64,000 bases of DNA from CALLCD01 sp039196965. GTDB taxonomy: Bacteria; Pseudomonadota; Alphaproteobacteria; Caulobacterales; Hyphomonadaceae. Positions 33,985 through 43,564 of the stretch are shown piece after piece; within the stretch, counting starts at the first letter, position 1; each line of letters begins with the position of its first letter. The notes under the pieces are model-generated. The model was given only the letters and a program-made list of their open reading frames with translations. It searched no databases and was not told where the DNA came from. The position numbers were made by a program, and so were the translations under genes. The stretch lies in assembly GCA_039196965.1 (NCBI GenBank), contig JBCCUK010000002.1, positions 132,885 to 196,884 on the forward strand. The letters run 5' to 3'.

Positions 33985-34407
33985 CTATCCCAGCAATCCA
34001 AAAAACGGCTTGGCCCGGCGATCCCGTCGCCATCTGCGGCGCAGCCTCCGATCGTTCGGGGCATCTTTTCGACCGCGAGGAATGTGGATGTCGTTCATCA
34101 TGGGCTTTAGGCCCCGGATCAGGTCTTCTTCATATCGCGCCTGCTTTTCGCGATCGTCACATCGCAGAATATGGCGTTCCGTTGCGCCCCGGCGATGCCA
34201 AGCTTCCCGCCAGCGTTCATGACCGATAAGCCGGCTTTTAAAATTGGCAGCTTTGCCGACATAAAGCGGCTTTAGCCAGAATATAAAGGTGCGGCGGACA
34301 AAGACGTAAACGCCGCCACCATCCGGCAAGCCTTTGTCCGTAAGTGTGATGCGAAATCTGTAGGTTTTGCCCGTTTCCCCATGCCAGCGATGACGGCGAA
34401 AGATCAT
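33985..34407 (-). CDS. GIY-YIG-like nuclease-fold protein
   Basis: 140 residues starting at the ATG at 34407, which has GAGGTGG 6 bases upstream. A GIY-YIG-like core is visible: GGVYVFVRR (GIY equivalent GVY), PLYVGKAANFKSRLIGHERW (YIG equivalent YVG, followed by Lys and an Arg) and a Glu-rich helix QARYEEDLIRGLKPMMND ending in Asn-Asp. The C-terminus is strongly basic (RRLRRRWRRDRRAK), compatible with nucleic-acid binding. Target and role are unknown. It is divergent from mreB. Confidence 0.6.
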   Translation of the reverse strand: MIFRRHRWHGETGKTYRFRITLTDKGLPDGGGVYVFVRRTFIFWLKPLYVGKAANFKSRLIGHERWREAWHRRGATERHILRCDDREKQARYEEDLIRGLKPMMNDIHIPRGRKDAPNDRRLRRRWRRDRRAKPFFGLLG

Positions 34408-34724
34408 TAGAACCACCTCATGGAGTTTAAACGGTTAATGTAGAGGAGTTTCGCGTTAAGCAGTTTACAAATCGCTAACGAAAAAGCAGCGTAAATCGCT
34501 AATTGAGATGGAACGGTGCGTACTTTTCGTTTTTGGGCAAGCCAGACAAATTCCTAAAAAGTCAAATTAATACATAGATTTGATGATAATAGTACTTATG
34601 GTACCATGTTACAAGAAAGTCATCCTTGCATTAATTCAATGTAAACGGCATAGCGGTATAAGGTATTCAGTCGCGATTAAGTCCACCTTTGTTCTCAGGC
34701 GGATGAGTAGGAGGGAAAAGAGGT
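34408..34724. promoter_or_regulatory. AT-rich leader between the GIY-YIG gene and mreB
   Basis: This 317-base stretch has no gene. It is much AT-richer than its surroundings and should carry the promoter of the mre-mrd operon. A 10-base direct repeat AAATCGCTAA occurs at 34469-34478 and 34493-34502. The ribosome-binding site GAGGGAAAAGAGG lies just before mreB. I cannot assign -35/-10 boxes with confidence. Confidence 0.45.
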
Positions 34725-35765
34725 ATGATTGGCAGCCTTCTCGGCATCCTGTCCACGGACATGGCCATCGATCTCGGCACGGCGAATACGCTTGTCTATG
34801 TGAAAGGGCGCGGCGTCGTTCTCGATGAGCCATCCGTTGTGGCGTACATGACCCAGGGCGGTCGCAAGATGGTGTACGCCGTCGGCGACCAGGCGAAGTC
34901 CATGCTCGGCAAGACGCCGGTGAATATGGAAGCGATCCGGCCGATGCGCGATGGCGTTATTGCCGATTTCGAAGTCGCCGAAGAGATGATCAAGCACTTC
35001 ATCAGGAAAGTGCATAATCGCCGTGCTTTCGTCTCTCCGCTGATTATCATTTGCGTGCCGAGCTCCGCGACCAGCGTTGAGCGCCGCGCCATCCACCAGT
35101 CTGCGCTCGCTGCCGGTGCCCGCGAAGTTCAGCTTATCGAAGAGCCCATGGCAGCTGCGATAGGTGCGGGGCTGCCGATCGAGGATCCAGCAGGTTCTAT
35201 GGTTGTCGACATTGGTGGCGGCACATCAGAGGTAGCTGTGCTGTCCCTGGGTGGCATCGTCTATTCTAGGTCCGTCCGTGTCGGTGGCGACAAGATGGAC
35301 GAAGCGATCGTGAACTATCTTCGCCGGGAAGAGCGTTTGCTGATTGGCGAAATGTCGGCGGAGCGCATCAAAAAAGAGATTGGTACGGCGAAATCTCCGG
35401 AGAAGGGGTCGGGCATGACGCTGTCCGTCCGCGGTCGGGGAACCCTGGATGCTGTGCCGAAAGAGGCCGAGGTCAATGAGGCCATGGTGGCAGAAGCCCT
35501 ACGTGAGCCGATCACAGAGATCGTAGATGCTGTGAAAATAGCTCTTGAAGCGATGCCGCCTGAGCTTGCTGCTGACATCGTCGATCGCGGTATTGTGTTG
35601 ACAGGCGGCGGGGCGCTGTTGCGCAATCTTGATACAGTGATCCGTGAACAGGCGAAATTGCCCGTGATGATTGCCGATGACCCGCTGAAATGCGTGGTGA
35701 ACGGATGCGGCGAAGTATTGGAGAACTATTCCAAGATGAAAGGGGTTCTGTCCCCTGAAGTTTGA
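34725..35765 (+). CDS. mreB: Rod shape-determining protein MreB
   Basis: 346-residue bacterial actin that organises lateral cell-wall synthesis under the inner membrane. Actin-fold phosphate loops appear as DLGTANTLVYVKGRGV and VVDIGGGTSEVAVLSLGG, with the adenosine motif ILTGGGALLRNLD-like GIVLTGGGALLRN. EPMAAAIGAGLPIEDP is diagnostic for MreB. A short hydrophobic N-terminus (MIGSLLGILSTDMAIDLG) suits membrane contact. First gene of the mreBCD-mrdA-rodA operon. Confidence 0.97.
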   Translation: MIGSLLGILSTDMAIDLGTANTLVYVKGRGVVLDEPSVVAYMTQGGRKMVYAVGDQAKSMLGKTPVNMEAIRPMRDGVIADFEVAEEMIKHFIRKVHNRRAFVSPLIIICVPSSATSVERRAIHQSALAAGAREVQLIEEPMAAAIGAGLPIEDPAGSMVVDIGGGTSEVAVLSLGGIVYSRSVRVGGDKMDEAIVNYLRREERLLIGEMSAERIKKEIGTAKSPEKGSGMTLSVRGRGTLDAVPKEAEVNEAMVAEALREPITEIVDAVKIALEAMPPELAADIVDRGIVLTGGGALLRNLDTVIREQAKLPVMIADDPLKCVVNGCGEVLENYSKMKGVLSPEV

Positions 35766-35866
35766 CGAACAGTCTGAGGAAACGGCCTCTATCTTGCCTT
35801 GGTTTATGGTAATGTGGCCGCCTGTAAGACGCACGGGAGAAGCCCCGTGAAGGAGCGAACGCAGCA

Positions 35867-36754
35867 ATGGCGCGTCAGTCGAGGATAAGTTCGAAAAAAC
35901 GGCCAATGCGCAGGCTGGGGCTTGCGATACTCTTTGCGGGCACTTTCGCCCTGGTTCTTTTGCAGACAGCCCCCCGTTTCTCAGCCGGCCTGAACCCTAT
36001 TCGCACAACAACCAGTGACCAACTCGCCATTCGAAGCGGAACCGGCTGGGTTGCGAAACTAACTGGCCGTATTGCCCGTGACGAACGGATCGAGGAACTC
36101 GAAGCGGAGGTTCGTGATCTTTCCCGCTGGAGATCGGCCGCGATTTCCATGGCGGAACGTCTCGAAACCTATGAGGAAATTCTCAATATGCAGGGTGAGC
36201 CTCCGGCGCGCGGGGTCACAGCCCGCATTGTGTCGGAGACAGGCGGTCCCTTTGCCGAGACCTTGCTGGCAAATGCCGGTCGCATCCAGGGTGTCGAAGA
36301 GGGCTTTATCGCCGTGAATGATGCTGGTCTCGTCGGCCGGGTTATCCAACTCGGTGAAAGATCCGCTCGCATTCTGATGGTTTCCGATTTCAACAGCCGC
36401 GTGCCGATTCTCGGTGAGGCCAGCGGTGTGCGCGGCATCATGCAGGGCGGGCGGGAGAAATCAGGCCTGATCGTCGATCGCCCAGAGCAGGATGCTTTCA
36501 TTCCGGGTGAGCGTATTCTCACATCCGGGGAAGGTGGCGTTTTCCCGCGCGGCGCGCTTGCCGGCATGGTTGAGCGCCGCAGTAACAATTGGCGTGTCAT
36601 TTTTGCAATGCAAAACGGGCAGGGCGGTTTCGTACGTCTGATACCGCCGGCGAGTATACCGACACCGGAAGACCAGCCTATTCTGGAATCCATAGAAACG
36701 GATACGACACCCATAGCCAGCTCGGCATCGGCAGTGAGGCTCGTGGGACAGTAA
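35867..36754 (+). CDS. mreC: Rod shape-determining protein MreC
   Basis: 295-residue bitopic protein. A short basic cytoplasmic N-terminus is followed by a membrane helix (LGLAILFAGTFALVLLQTAP), then a coiled-coil segment (RIEELEAEVRDLSRWRSAAISMAERLETYEEIL) and the beta-rich periplasmic MreC core (VEEGFIAVNDAGLVGRVIQLGERSARILMVSDFNSRVPI, ILTSGEGGVFPRGALAGMVE). It scaffolds the elongasome and contacts PBP2. It follows mreB after about 100 bases and abuts mreD without a gap. Confidence 0.94.
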   Translation: MARQSRISSKKRPMRRLGLAILFAGTFALVLLQTAPRFSAGLNPIRTTTSDQLAIRSGTGWVAKLTGRIARDERIEELEAEVRDLSRWRSAAISMAERLETYEEILNMQGEPPARGVTARIVSETGGPFAETLLANAGRIQGVEEGFIAVNDAGLVGRVIQLGERSARILMVSDFNSRVPILGEASGVRGIMQGGREKSGLIVDRPEQDAFIPGERILTSGEGGVFPRGALAGMVERRSNNWRVIFAMQNGQGGFVRLIPPASIPTPEDQPILESIETDTTPIASSASAVRLVGQ

Positions 36755-37279
36755 ATGCCAAGTGCAAGCTCATATGCTGGACAGAAAACCGCATGGCAGC
36801 GGACCCACCCAAGCGCGCAACTGCTTGCGGGCGTAATGACAATAGCCATTGTCGGTCTGATCGGTCTGACCCGCAAGTCCATGTTCGGGATCGAATTGAT
36901 CTGGCCTTATGCCGCGATGTGGGGGGCGGTTGGATGGGCCTCTGCCGGCCTATCCCTGCGGCCTATGTTTATTCTCGCTGCTTTCGGCATCGCTCAGGAT
37001 GTTAGCTTTAACGCCCCTCTTGGTTCCTATGTCCTCGTGAACCTCTCCGCCTATGCAGTGTCCTCGGCACTTCGAGAAATGTTCGATGTCGATAGTGATC
37101 CGGTTCGGGCATTCTTTGCCGCCGCCGCTGCCATGGGCGCAGGTACAGCCATGCTCTGGTTGCTCGCCAGCAGCACCGCCGATCAGGTCATTAGCATCGT
37201 ACCATTGCTAACGGTCTACGCTGTGACATTGATACTATTTATTCCGGTGGCTGGCATATTCCGTCTCGGTGACCGGTAA
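36755..37279 (+). CDS. mreD: Rod shape-determining protein MreD
   Basis: 174-residue inner-membrane protein with about five hydrophobic helices (LLAGVMTIAIVGLIGLT, LIWPYAAMWGAVGWASAGL, PMFILAAFGIAQDV, YVLVNLSAYAVSS, IVPLLTVYAVTLILFIPVAG). MreD is poorly conserved. The call rests on the topology, the size and its position between mreC and the PBP2 gene. The start follows the mreC stop directly. Confidence 0.88.
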   Translation: MPSASSYAGQKTAWQRTHPSAQLLAGVMTIAIVGLIGLTRKSMFGIELIWPYAAMWGAVGWASAGLSLRPMFILAAFGIAQDVSFNAPLGSYVLVNLSAYAVSSALREMFDVDSDPVRAFFAAAAAMGAGTAMLWLLASSTADQVISIVPLLTVYAVTLILFIPVAGIFRLGDR

Positions 37280-37294
37280 GGAGCGCATCGGCAC

Positions 37295-39214
37295 ATGAAG
37301 ATCCGTGATCTCGAACTCGAATTTTCCCGCCGCACAATGGTTGCCGCTGGCGCTGGCGGTGTGGTCTGGGGCGGTCTGATTGCGCGCCTCTTTCAGCTGC
37401 AGGTTCTCGAAGGTGAGCGATATGCGAGCCTCGCTGCCGAGAACCGCGTCAAGCTGGAACTCGCGCCGCCCCAGCGCGGACGGATACTTGACCGGTTCGG
37501 CATAGAGCTCGCTTCTCACCGTGCCGCTGGCCGGGTCACCATGACCCGTGAACGGGTTGATGATGTCCATTCGGTTCTGACCCGAATTGGAGAACTGATT
37601 GAGATCTCTCCGGAGCGCCGAAAAAGGGTTCTGCGCGATCTCGCCCGCCAACCGAGTTTTGTGCCTGCCGTGGTCGCCGACGAGCTGACCTACGAAGATT
37701 TTGCCCGCATGAATGTTCATGCTGCGAGTCTGGCCGGTGTCGAGGTCGAGATGGCGTCAACGCGATCCTATCCCCGCGGTAGGGATTTCGCCCATGTCCT
37801 CGGTTACGTTGCCCGAGCAAGTGAGCGAGATCTGGAGCGCCTCACTGAGGGAGCCACGCTTTCGGAGCGCGAACTGGTTCGTCGTCTCTTCAAGCATCCC
37901 GATATGCGCACCGGGCGATCAGGCATTGAGTACACAGCTGAAGAATGGCTGCGCGGAACCGTGGGGCGCCGCCGTGTCGTGACCAATGCAGCTGGCCGGA
38001 TTATCGAAGAATTGCCGAGCGATGATCTCGCGCCGGTAGCGGGCCGGGACGTGTCCGTGACCATCGATGCCGAATTACAAAGGGCAGCCATAGATCGCTT
38101 TCAGGACGAGTCCGGGGCGGCGGTCGTTCTGGACATCGATAGCGGTGACGTGCTCGCGCTGGTTTCGACACCTGCATACGATCCCAATGAGTTTGTAAAC
38201 GGGATCAGCCAGGCCGACTACGACATTCTACGGGGCAATGACCGTGCGCCGCTCTATCACAAGGCATATGATGGGCTGTATCCGCCGGGCTCCACCTTCA
38301 AGATGGTGACCGCTGCAGCGGCGCTTGAAGCGGGCGTCATTGATCCCAGCGAGAGAATATACTGCAATCAGCAATACTGGTTCGGAAACCGGACCTGGCA
38401 TTGCTGGAAAAAAGGCGGACACGGCTCGGTTGATATGCATGGGGCCATCAAGGGTTCCTGCGACGTCTATTTCTATGAAATTGCCCGCCGTGTCGGCATT
38501 GAGAAGCTCGCCGAGACCTCTCGCAAATTCGGTTTCGGTCACCGCTGGGAACTTGGCATGACGGGCGGCCGGTCCGGCGTCGTGCCGAACGATGCCTGGA
38601 AGCGCGCGACATTTGGTGAGCAGTGGTATGAAGGGGAGACCCTGAACATCGGCATCGGTCAGGGTTATCTGAATTCATCACCGCTCCACTTGGCTGTTAT
38701 GTGCGCGCGCATCGCTGCCGAGGGCCGGGTGATTGCTCCCAATCTGGTCGGCGACGGACCTGACCTGGGCTCGCGCGACATTGTTGATGCGCCACTCGAC
38801 GCAGAGATGATGCAGCGTATGAAAGCCGGAATGTTTGGTGTGACATCGGAATGGGGCGGCACGGCTAGATCTTCAGGCGATCTCGGCCTTGGCGGCCCGC
38901 GTCTCGCAGGCAAGACGGGAACGGCGCAGGTCAGACGGATCACTGCGGCAGAGCGCCGATCCGGTGTCCTTAAGGGTGATCAGATCGATCGCAAGCTGCG
39001 GGATCACGCGCTCTTCGTTGCCTATGCCCCGGCGGACAATCCGAAATATGCCGCAGCGGTGGTGGTGGAGCACGGCGAAGGCGGAAGCCGGGCCGCAGCC
39101 CCCGTCGCGCGGGATATTCTCGCCCATGCCATTCGCACCGACAGCGGGCGCGCGCCATCCTACCGCCGAACGGCCAGCACATCAGGTTCGCCCGCGAGCC
39201 GGGGTACGCCGTGA
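37295..39214 (+). CDS. mrdA: Penicillin-binding protein 2 (elongation transpeptidase)
   Basis: 639-residue class B PBP. It has an N-terminal membrane anchor (TMVAAGAGGVVWGGLIARLFQLQVLEG), a pedestal domain with RGRILDRFGIELA, and a transpeptidase domain with SxxK at Ser333 (GSTFK), SxN-type SCD in KGSCDVYFYE, and KTG at 540-542 (GKTGTAQ). It crosslinks peptidoglycan during rod elongation with RodA, MreC and MreD. The start at 37295 has AAGGAG overlapping the mreD stop. The stop overlaps the rodA GTG start. Confidence 0.96.
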   Translation: MKIRDLELEFSRRTMVAAGAGGVVWGGLIARLFQLQVLEGERYASLAAENRVKLELAPPQRGRILDRFGIELASHRAAGRVTMTRERVDDVHSVLTRIGELIEISPERRKRVLRDLARQPSFVPAVVADELTYEDFARMNVHAASLAGVEVEMASTRSYPRGRDFAHVLGYVARASERDLERLTEGATLSERELVRRLFKHPDMRTGRSGIEYTAEEWLRGTVGRRRVVTNAAGRIIEELPSDDLAPVAGRDVSVTIDAELQRAAIDRFQDESGAAVVLDIDSGDVLALVSTPAYDPNEFVNGISQADYDILRGNDRAPLYHKAYDGLYPPGSTFKMVTAAAALEAGVIDPSERIYCNQQYWFGNRTWHCWKKGGHGSVDMHGAIKGSCDVYFYEIARRVGIEKLAETSRKFGFGHRWELGMTGGRSGVVPNDAWKRATFGEQWYEGETLNIGIGQGYLNSSPLHLAVMCARIAAEGRVIAPNLVGDGPDLGSRDIVDAPLDAEMMQRMKAGMFGVTSEWGGTARSSGDLGLGGPRLAGKTGTAQVRRITAAERRSGVLKGDQIDRKLRDHALFVAYAPADNPKYAAAVVVEHGEGGSRAAAPVARDILAHAIRTDSGRAPSYRRTASTSGSPASRGTP

Positions 39215-40371
39215 CCTGGACAGGAGAATTACGATCCGGCCCCAGCCGTGCGCGGCGTTTTGGCAGGCAGACCAATTTTGACAAGATCGCCCGGATGCCG
39301 TGGGGGTTCGTAGCTTTAATCACTGGCCTCGCCTTGTTCGGCACGGCGATGCTGTATTCGTCGACCATCACCAACCCGGAAAACGCTGGTTTGCCGAGCC
39401 AGCATTTCACTCGCTTCCTTGCTGCCTTTGCCATCATGATGGTCGCCGCCCTGGTGCCACTCAGGGTTTGGCTTGCGGCTGCGCTCCCGGCTTATCTTGT
39501 ATCCTTTGTGCTCCTGCTGGGCGTCGAGTTTTTTGGATCGTCCGGAGGCGGAGCGGAACGCTGGCTGCAGATCGGCCCGGTCCGAGGTCAACCGTCCGAG
39601 CTTATGAAGCTCGCCCTTACCCTCGCACTGGCAGGCTATTATCACCGGCGGCTGAAGGATACGTCGGGCGGGTTCTGGGTACATGTCCCGGCCATTGCCC
39701 TGATCCTTGCCCCAGCTTTTCTGATCCTGCGTCAGCCGGATCTTGGTACGGCGCTGACCGTAGTCGCGTCGGGGCTCGTCATTGTTTACTTCGCTGGCCT
39801 GTTCTGGCGTATTATCATGCTCGTTGGTATTGGTGGTATCATTGGCGCGCCGTTCGCCTATTTCTATGTTCTGAAAGACTATCAGCGCGCCCGGGTGGAA
39901 ACCTTGTGGAATCCGAGCGCAGATCCCCTCGGCGCGGGGTACCAGTCTGAACAGGCGAAGATCGCCATCGGCTCCGGCGGGTGGGATGGCAAGGGCTTCA
40001 CCCAGGGCACCCAGAGCCAGCTGGACTTCATTCCAGCGCAGCATACCGATTTCATCTTCACCGTCCTTGCAGAAGAGTTCGGGTTTCTCGGCTCGGCGAC
40101 ACTTCTTCTTATCTGGGGCGCGGTGATTGTCTGGGGCTTTGTCATCGCCATGCGCAGCCACAATCAGTTTGGCCGGTTTGCCGCCATTGGTGCCGTCTCG
40201 ACCATTGCCTTCTATGTTGCCTTCAATATCGGCATGGTGGCCGGGCTGCTCCCCGTTGTGGGGATACCGCTCCCGCTCATCTCCTTTGGCGGCACGGCTA
40301 TGCTTACGGTCATGGCGGGCTTCGGACTCATTTTGTCAGTGCATATTCACCGAGAGAACAAACTGGCCTGA
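39211..40371 (+). CDS. rodA: Rod shape-determining SEDS glycosyltransferase RodA
   Basis: 386-residue polytopic SEDS protein that polymerises lipid II with PBP2. SEDS landmarks are GLPSQHFTRFLAAF, GAERWLQIGPVRGQPSELMKLAL, ILRQPDLGTALTV, and AIGSGGWDGKGFTQGTQSQLDFIPAQHTDFIF with the catalytic-region Asp and the WxGxG-like loop, then LLPVVGIPLPLISFGGTAM. The start is a GTG at 39211 overlapping the mrdA stop. About ten membrane segments are visible. Last gene of the elongasome operon. Confidence 0.95.
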   Translation: MTWTGELRSGPSRARRFGRQTNFDKIARMPWGFVALITGLALFGTAMLYSSTITNPENAGLPSQHFTRFLAAFAIMMVAALVPLRVWLAAALPAYLVSFVLLLGVEFFGSSGGGAERWLQIGPVRGQPSELMKLALTLALAGYYHRRLKDTSGGFWVHVPAIALILAPAFLILRQPDLGTALTVVASGLVIVYFAGLFWRIIMLVGIGGIIGAPFAYFYVLKDYQRARVETLWNPSADPLGAGYQSEQAKIAIGSGGWDGKGFTQGTQSQLDFIPAQHTDFIFTVLAEEFGFLGSATLLLIWGAVIVWGFVIAMRSHNQFGRFAAIGAVSTIAFYVAFNIGMVAGLLPVVGIPLPLISFGGTAMLTVMAGFGLILSVHIHRENKLA

Positions 40372-40467
40372 CGCGCAATATTGCTCCTCACTGCGCTGCT
40401 CTCGTTGACGTTTCTTGCCCCATCACTAGTGTCGCGCGCAACAAAATGCTCGTGGGAGGCTCGCTAG

Positions 40468-41859
40468 ATGGCTGCGACTGGTCGCAAGACAGACACTTGG
40501 GGTTCGCGCTTCGGTTTTATTATGGCCGCTGTCGGATCATCCGTTGGACTCGGAAATTTCTGGCGCTTCCCATTTACTGCCGGTGAAAATGGCGGTGCAG
40601 CCTTCATCATCATCTATCTCTTTTGTGTGGTTCTTTTTGGTTTGCCGGTGCTGATGGCGGAATATGGCATGGGCCGGAAATCCGGTATGTCCGCCATTGA
40701 TGGTGTCAACTCTCTCGCCAAGGCAGAGGGGAAAAGTGGAAACTGGGTCGCGCTCGGTTGGATCGGTTCGCTTGCCGCCTTCTTCATACTGACATTCTAT
40801 ATGGTCATATCGGCCTGGGTGATAGCCTTCATCCCCCAGGCTCTCAATGGAACGTTTGTTGGGTTTGTTGATGAAGCGGCCCGTTTGACGGCTGAGGCTC
40901 AGTCCGTCGATTCCGCTGCGAAAACCGTCACCGCTGGTGATGTATCAGCCGCAAATTTCGGCGAAACGATCGGCAATCGGCAACTTATCGGTGGGCTGCT
41001 GTTCGGCTTTATTGTTATAAATGTGATCATTCTGTCGAATGGCGTGAAAGGGGGGATCGAGCGGGCAGCCTCCATTCTTATGCCGGCCTTCTTTGTCCTG
41101 CTGGTCGGCATTGTCGGTTTCGCGATCACCACAGGCGACAGCGCCCGGGCCGCAACATTCCTGCTAACACCGGACTTCTCCAAAGTGACGTTCGACACGG
41201 TTCTGGAAGCTGTGGGGCAGGCGTTCTTCTCGATTGGCGTAGGGTCCTGTCTGATGGTGACCTATGGTGCCTATCTCTCCAGGGAGACCAATATACCGCG
41301 ATCCGCGACCATCATTGCCGGAGCCGACACGCTTGTCGCTCTGATTGCCGGATTTGCGATTTTCCCGATCGTGTTCGCATTCGGTGCCGACCCTGCAAGC
41401 GGCCCGAGCCTCTTCTTTGTGTCCCTGCCCATTGCTTTCGGTCAGATGCCATTTGGTGAACTGATTGGTCCGGCCTTTTTTCTTCTAGCGCTCTTTGCCG
41501 CGCTAACGTCTTCCATATCCCTTATGGAAGTTGGCGTATCGTGGCTTGAGGATCGCGATGGCATTACCCGGCCGGGGGCAGCCATTGGTGTTGGGTTCGT
41601 CCTGTTCATGATCGGTATGGGCTATGTCTATTCCACCGAGTTCATCGACTTTGCTGACAATGTCACCGGTAAGGTCATGCTGCCGCTTGGCGGGCTGCTC
41701 GTTTCAGTGTTTTGCGGCTGGAGCCTCAGCCGGAAAACACTTTCGACTGAATTCGGAGATGGACGGGTTATGAACCTGTGGCGGCTCGCGGCGCGCTGGA
41801 TTGCCCCGCCCGCCATCGCAGTCATTCTGGTATTTGGTATCTGGGCCTGGCTCTTCTAG
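40468..41859 (+). CDS. Sodium-dependent transporter of the NSS/SNF family
   Basis: 463-residue secondary transporter. The LeuT-type first helix is intact: FGFIMAAVGSSVGLGNFWRFPFTAGENGGAAF, containing the unwound sodium/substrate site. A later FFSIGVGSCLMVTYGAYLSRETN corresponds to helix 6-7 and ALFAALTSSISLMEVGVSWLED to helix 8-9. Eleven hydrophobic segments are expected, as in the bacterial 11-helix subgroup. An insertion of about 25 residues after helix 4 (DEAARLTAEAQSVDSAAKTV) is a soluble loop. The substrate is probably an amino acid, identity unknown. Confidence 0.88.
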   Translation: MAATGRKTDTWGSRFGFIMAAVGSSVGLGNFWRFPFTAGENGGAAFIIIYLFCVVLFGLPVLMAEYGMGRKSGMSAIDGVNSLAKAEGKSGNWVALGWIGSLAAFFILTFYMVISAWVIAFIPQALNGTFVGFVDEAARLTAEAQSVDSAAKTVTAGDVSAANFGETIGNRQLIGGLLFGFIVINVIILSNGVKGGIERAASILMPAFFVLLVGIVGFAITTGDSARAATFLLTPDFSKVTFDTVLEAVGQAFFSIGVGSCLMVTYGAYLSRETNIPRSATIIAGADTLVALIAGFAIFPIVFAFGADPASGPSLFFVSLPIAFGQMPFGELIGPAFFLLALFAALTSSISLMEVGVSWLEDRDGITRPGAAIGVGFVLFMIGMGYVYSTEFIDFADNVTGKVMLPLGGLLVSVFCGWSLSRKTLSTEFGDGRVMNLWRLAARWIAPPAIAVILVFGIWAWLF

Positions 41860-41869
41860 TATCAAGAGC

Positions 41870-42850
41870 TCAGGCGTCGGCTAGAATGTCCGCAAATCTG
41901 TCTGTTGCCCGGATCAACTGATCGACAATGCCGGGCTCAAGGCTTGAATGGCCAGCATCGGGCACGATGTGCAAATCGGCCTTTGGCCAGGCTTTCTTCA
42001 GCGCCCAGGCAGAGGAGAGGGGTGTCACCACGTCGTATCGACCGTGGACGATGGTACCGGGGATGTTCTTCAGTTTCGTCTTCGCCTGCTCCAGCAACCA
42101 GCCATCGGAGTCAAAGAAGCCATCATTGACGAAATAGTGGTTCTCGATCCGGGCGAAGGCGTCAACGAACTTATCGTCGTCGAAACGCGGCGGAGCCTCT
42201 CCGCTGGCACGCAGTGACAGGGTTTCTCCCTCCCAACGAGCCCAGGCTCGCGCCGCCGTTTTTCGGACCTCGCCATTACTCGACATGAGACGGCGGTTGA
42301 ACGCGGTTATCAGATCGTGCCGTTCTTCCTCGGGTATTGGAGCGATATATCTATCATAGGCGTCGGGGAAGATGCGGCTCGCGCCTTCCTGATAGAACCA
42401 TCTCAACTCCGCTTGCGATACGAAGAATATGCCGCGCAGGATCAGACCAAGCACATGCTCTGGATGGGTGACGGCATAGGCGAGGGCGAGAGTCGATCCC
42501 CAGGATCCGCCAAATAGCAGCCATTTGTCGATTCCGAGCTTCTGGCGCAATTGCTCCATATCGCGTACCAGATTCCACGTCGTGTTCTCTTCAAGCTCCG
42601 ATCTCGGCGTTGAACGGCCACAACCGCGTTGATCGAAAAGCACAATTCTAAATCGCGTTGGGTCAAAGAAACGCCGCATTTCGGGGCTAGAGCCTCCACC
42701 TGGCCCACCATGTAACCCTATGACAGGGACGCCTTTATGCGTGCCCGATGTCTCCCAATAGATTTCGTGGAGGTCAGAAACACGCAAACGGCCCGTCTGG
42801 GTGGCTTCGTGAGGTGAGTACAAACGGCGGCGATTATGAGAACTATTCAT
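41870..42850 (-). CDS. pip: Proline iminopeptidase
   Basis: 326-residue alpha/beta hydrolase of peptidase family S33, releasing N-terminal proline. The oxyanion HGGPGGGSSP motif, FDQRGCGRSTP, the nucleophile elbow GGSWGSTLALAYA, and a C-terminal DAGHSSLEPGI containing the catalytic His are all present. The cap segment with FYQEGASRIFPDAYDRYI is typical of the Pip family. No signal peptide, so cytosolic. It is convergent with the sodium transporter. Confidence 0.92.
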   Translation of the reverse strand: MNSSHNRRRLYSPHEATQTGRLRVSDLHEIYWETSGTHKGVPVIGLHGGPGGGSSPEMRRFFDPTRFRIVLFDQRGCGRSTPRSELEENTTWNLVRDMEQLRQKLGIDKWLLFGGSWGSTLALAYAVTHPEHVLGLILRGIFFVSQAELRWFYQEGASRIFPDAYDRYIAPIPEEERHDLITAFNRRLMSSNGEVRKTAARAWARWEGETLSLRASGEAPPRFDDDKFVDAFARIENHYFVNDGFFDSDGWLLEQAKTKLKNIPGTIVHGRYDVVTPLSSAWALKKAWPKADLHIVPDAGHSSLEPGIVDQLIRATDRFADILADA

Positions 42851-42952
42851 GCTGCCTTCACCTATAGCCTGTCAGAGATGGAATAAAGCCTAGACGTGGA
42901 TAAATGACTCGGTATGACTGTATTAGTAGTGTTTGGTCCCAAAGAGTATTGA

Positions 42953-43564
42953 ATGAACCAGCGTTTCGTCCCCATAGCTGGCATTATCGCGCTTGGAATA
43001 TCCGGTTGCGCGACCGTGACCGAATTTCGTGGCGAGGAAGTCGCGATTGTTTCTCTGACAGAAGAGCAATCAGCGCTAAGGGTGGCAACATCGGATTTCG
43101 GAGAGGCAGCAGAGGCCCGCGGGTGGATTACCCAGTCTAGTGGCTTGCTCGATCTTGCCTCCTTGCTGGTAGATGGACAGGCCCAGACATCCGGCCAGAG
43201 TTATAGCGAGCTGATCGGTGTCGGCATGCGCCCGGTGGATGAAGTTATGCGTACCATCGGGGCCGATGCGACCGACGCGGCCGGTCATCTATCTCTCATT
43301 TCCGGAATGGCTCAAACTATGTTGCTTGATGACTCGGAAAGCCGGGTAACCAGAGCCGATCTCATGGCCTTTGAGCAGGTTCTGGTGAAGGCTCGCAAAT
43401 GCCGCAACAGCTTTTCCAGGGCAGAACTTGATGTTGGCGCGGCGATGATACCCACCGCGCAGTCTGCCCTTGACGCATTCGATGCGGAGATCATGCGAGC
43501 ACATACGCTCGCCGACCTGATGGTCGAAGCGTACACCCAGATCGAGGCCAGCAAGGTATCATGA
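42953..43564 (+). CDS. Small lipoprotein of unknown function
   Basis: 203 residues. The signal IAGIIALGISGCATV contains a lipobox. The mature part is mostly helical and acidic, with no recognised domain (LTEEQSALRVATSDFGEAAEAR, LMAFEQVLVKARKCRNSFSRAELD). It has a single internal Cys besides the lipobox Cys. Its 3' end overlaps the convergent DUF423 gene by 6 bases. Probably periplasm-facing at the inner or outer membrane. No function is proposed. Confidence 0.6.
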   Translation: MNQRFVPIAGIIALGISGCATVTEFRGEEVAIVSLTEEQSALRVATSDFGEAAEARGWITQSSGLLDLASLLVDGQAQTSGQSYSELIGVGMRPVDEVMRTIGADATDAAGHLSLISGMAQTMLLDDSESRVTRADLMAFEQVLVKARKCRNSFSRAELDVGAAMIPTAQSALDAFDAEIMRAHTLADLMVEAYTQIEASKVS

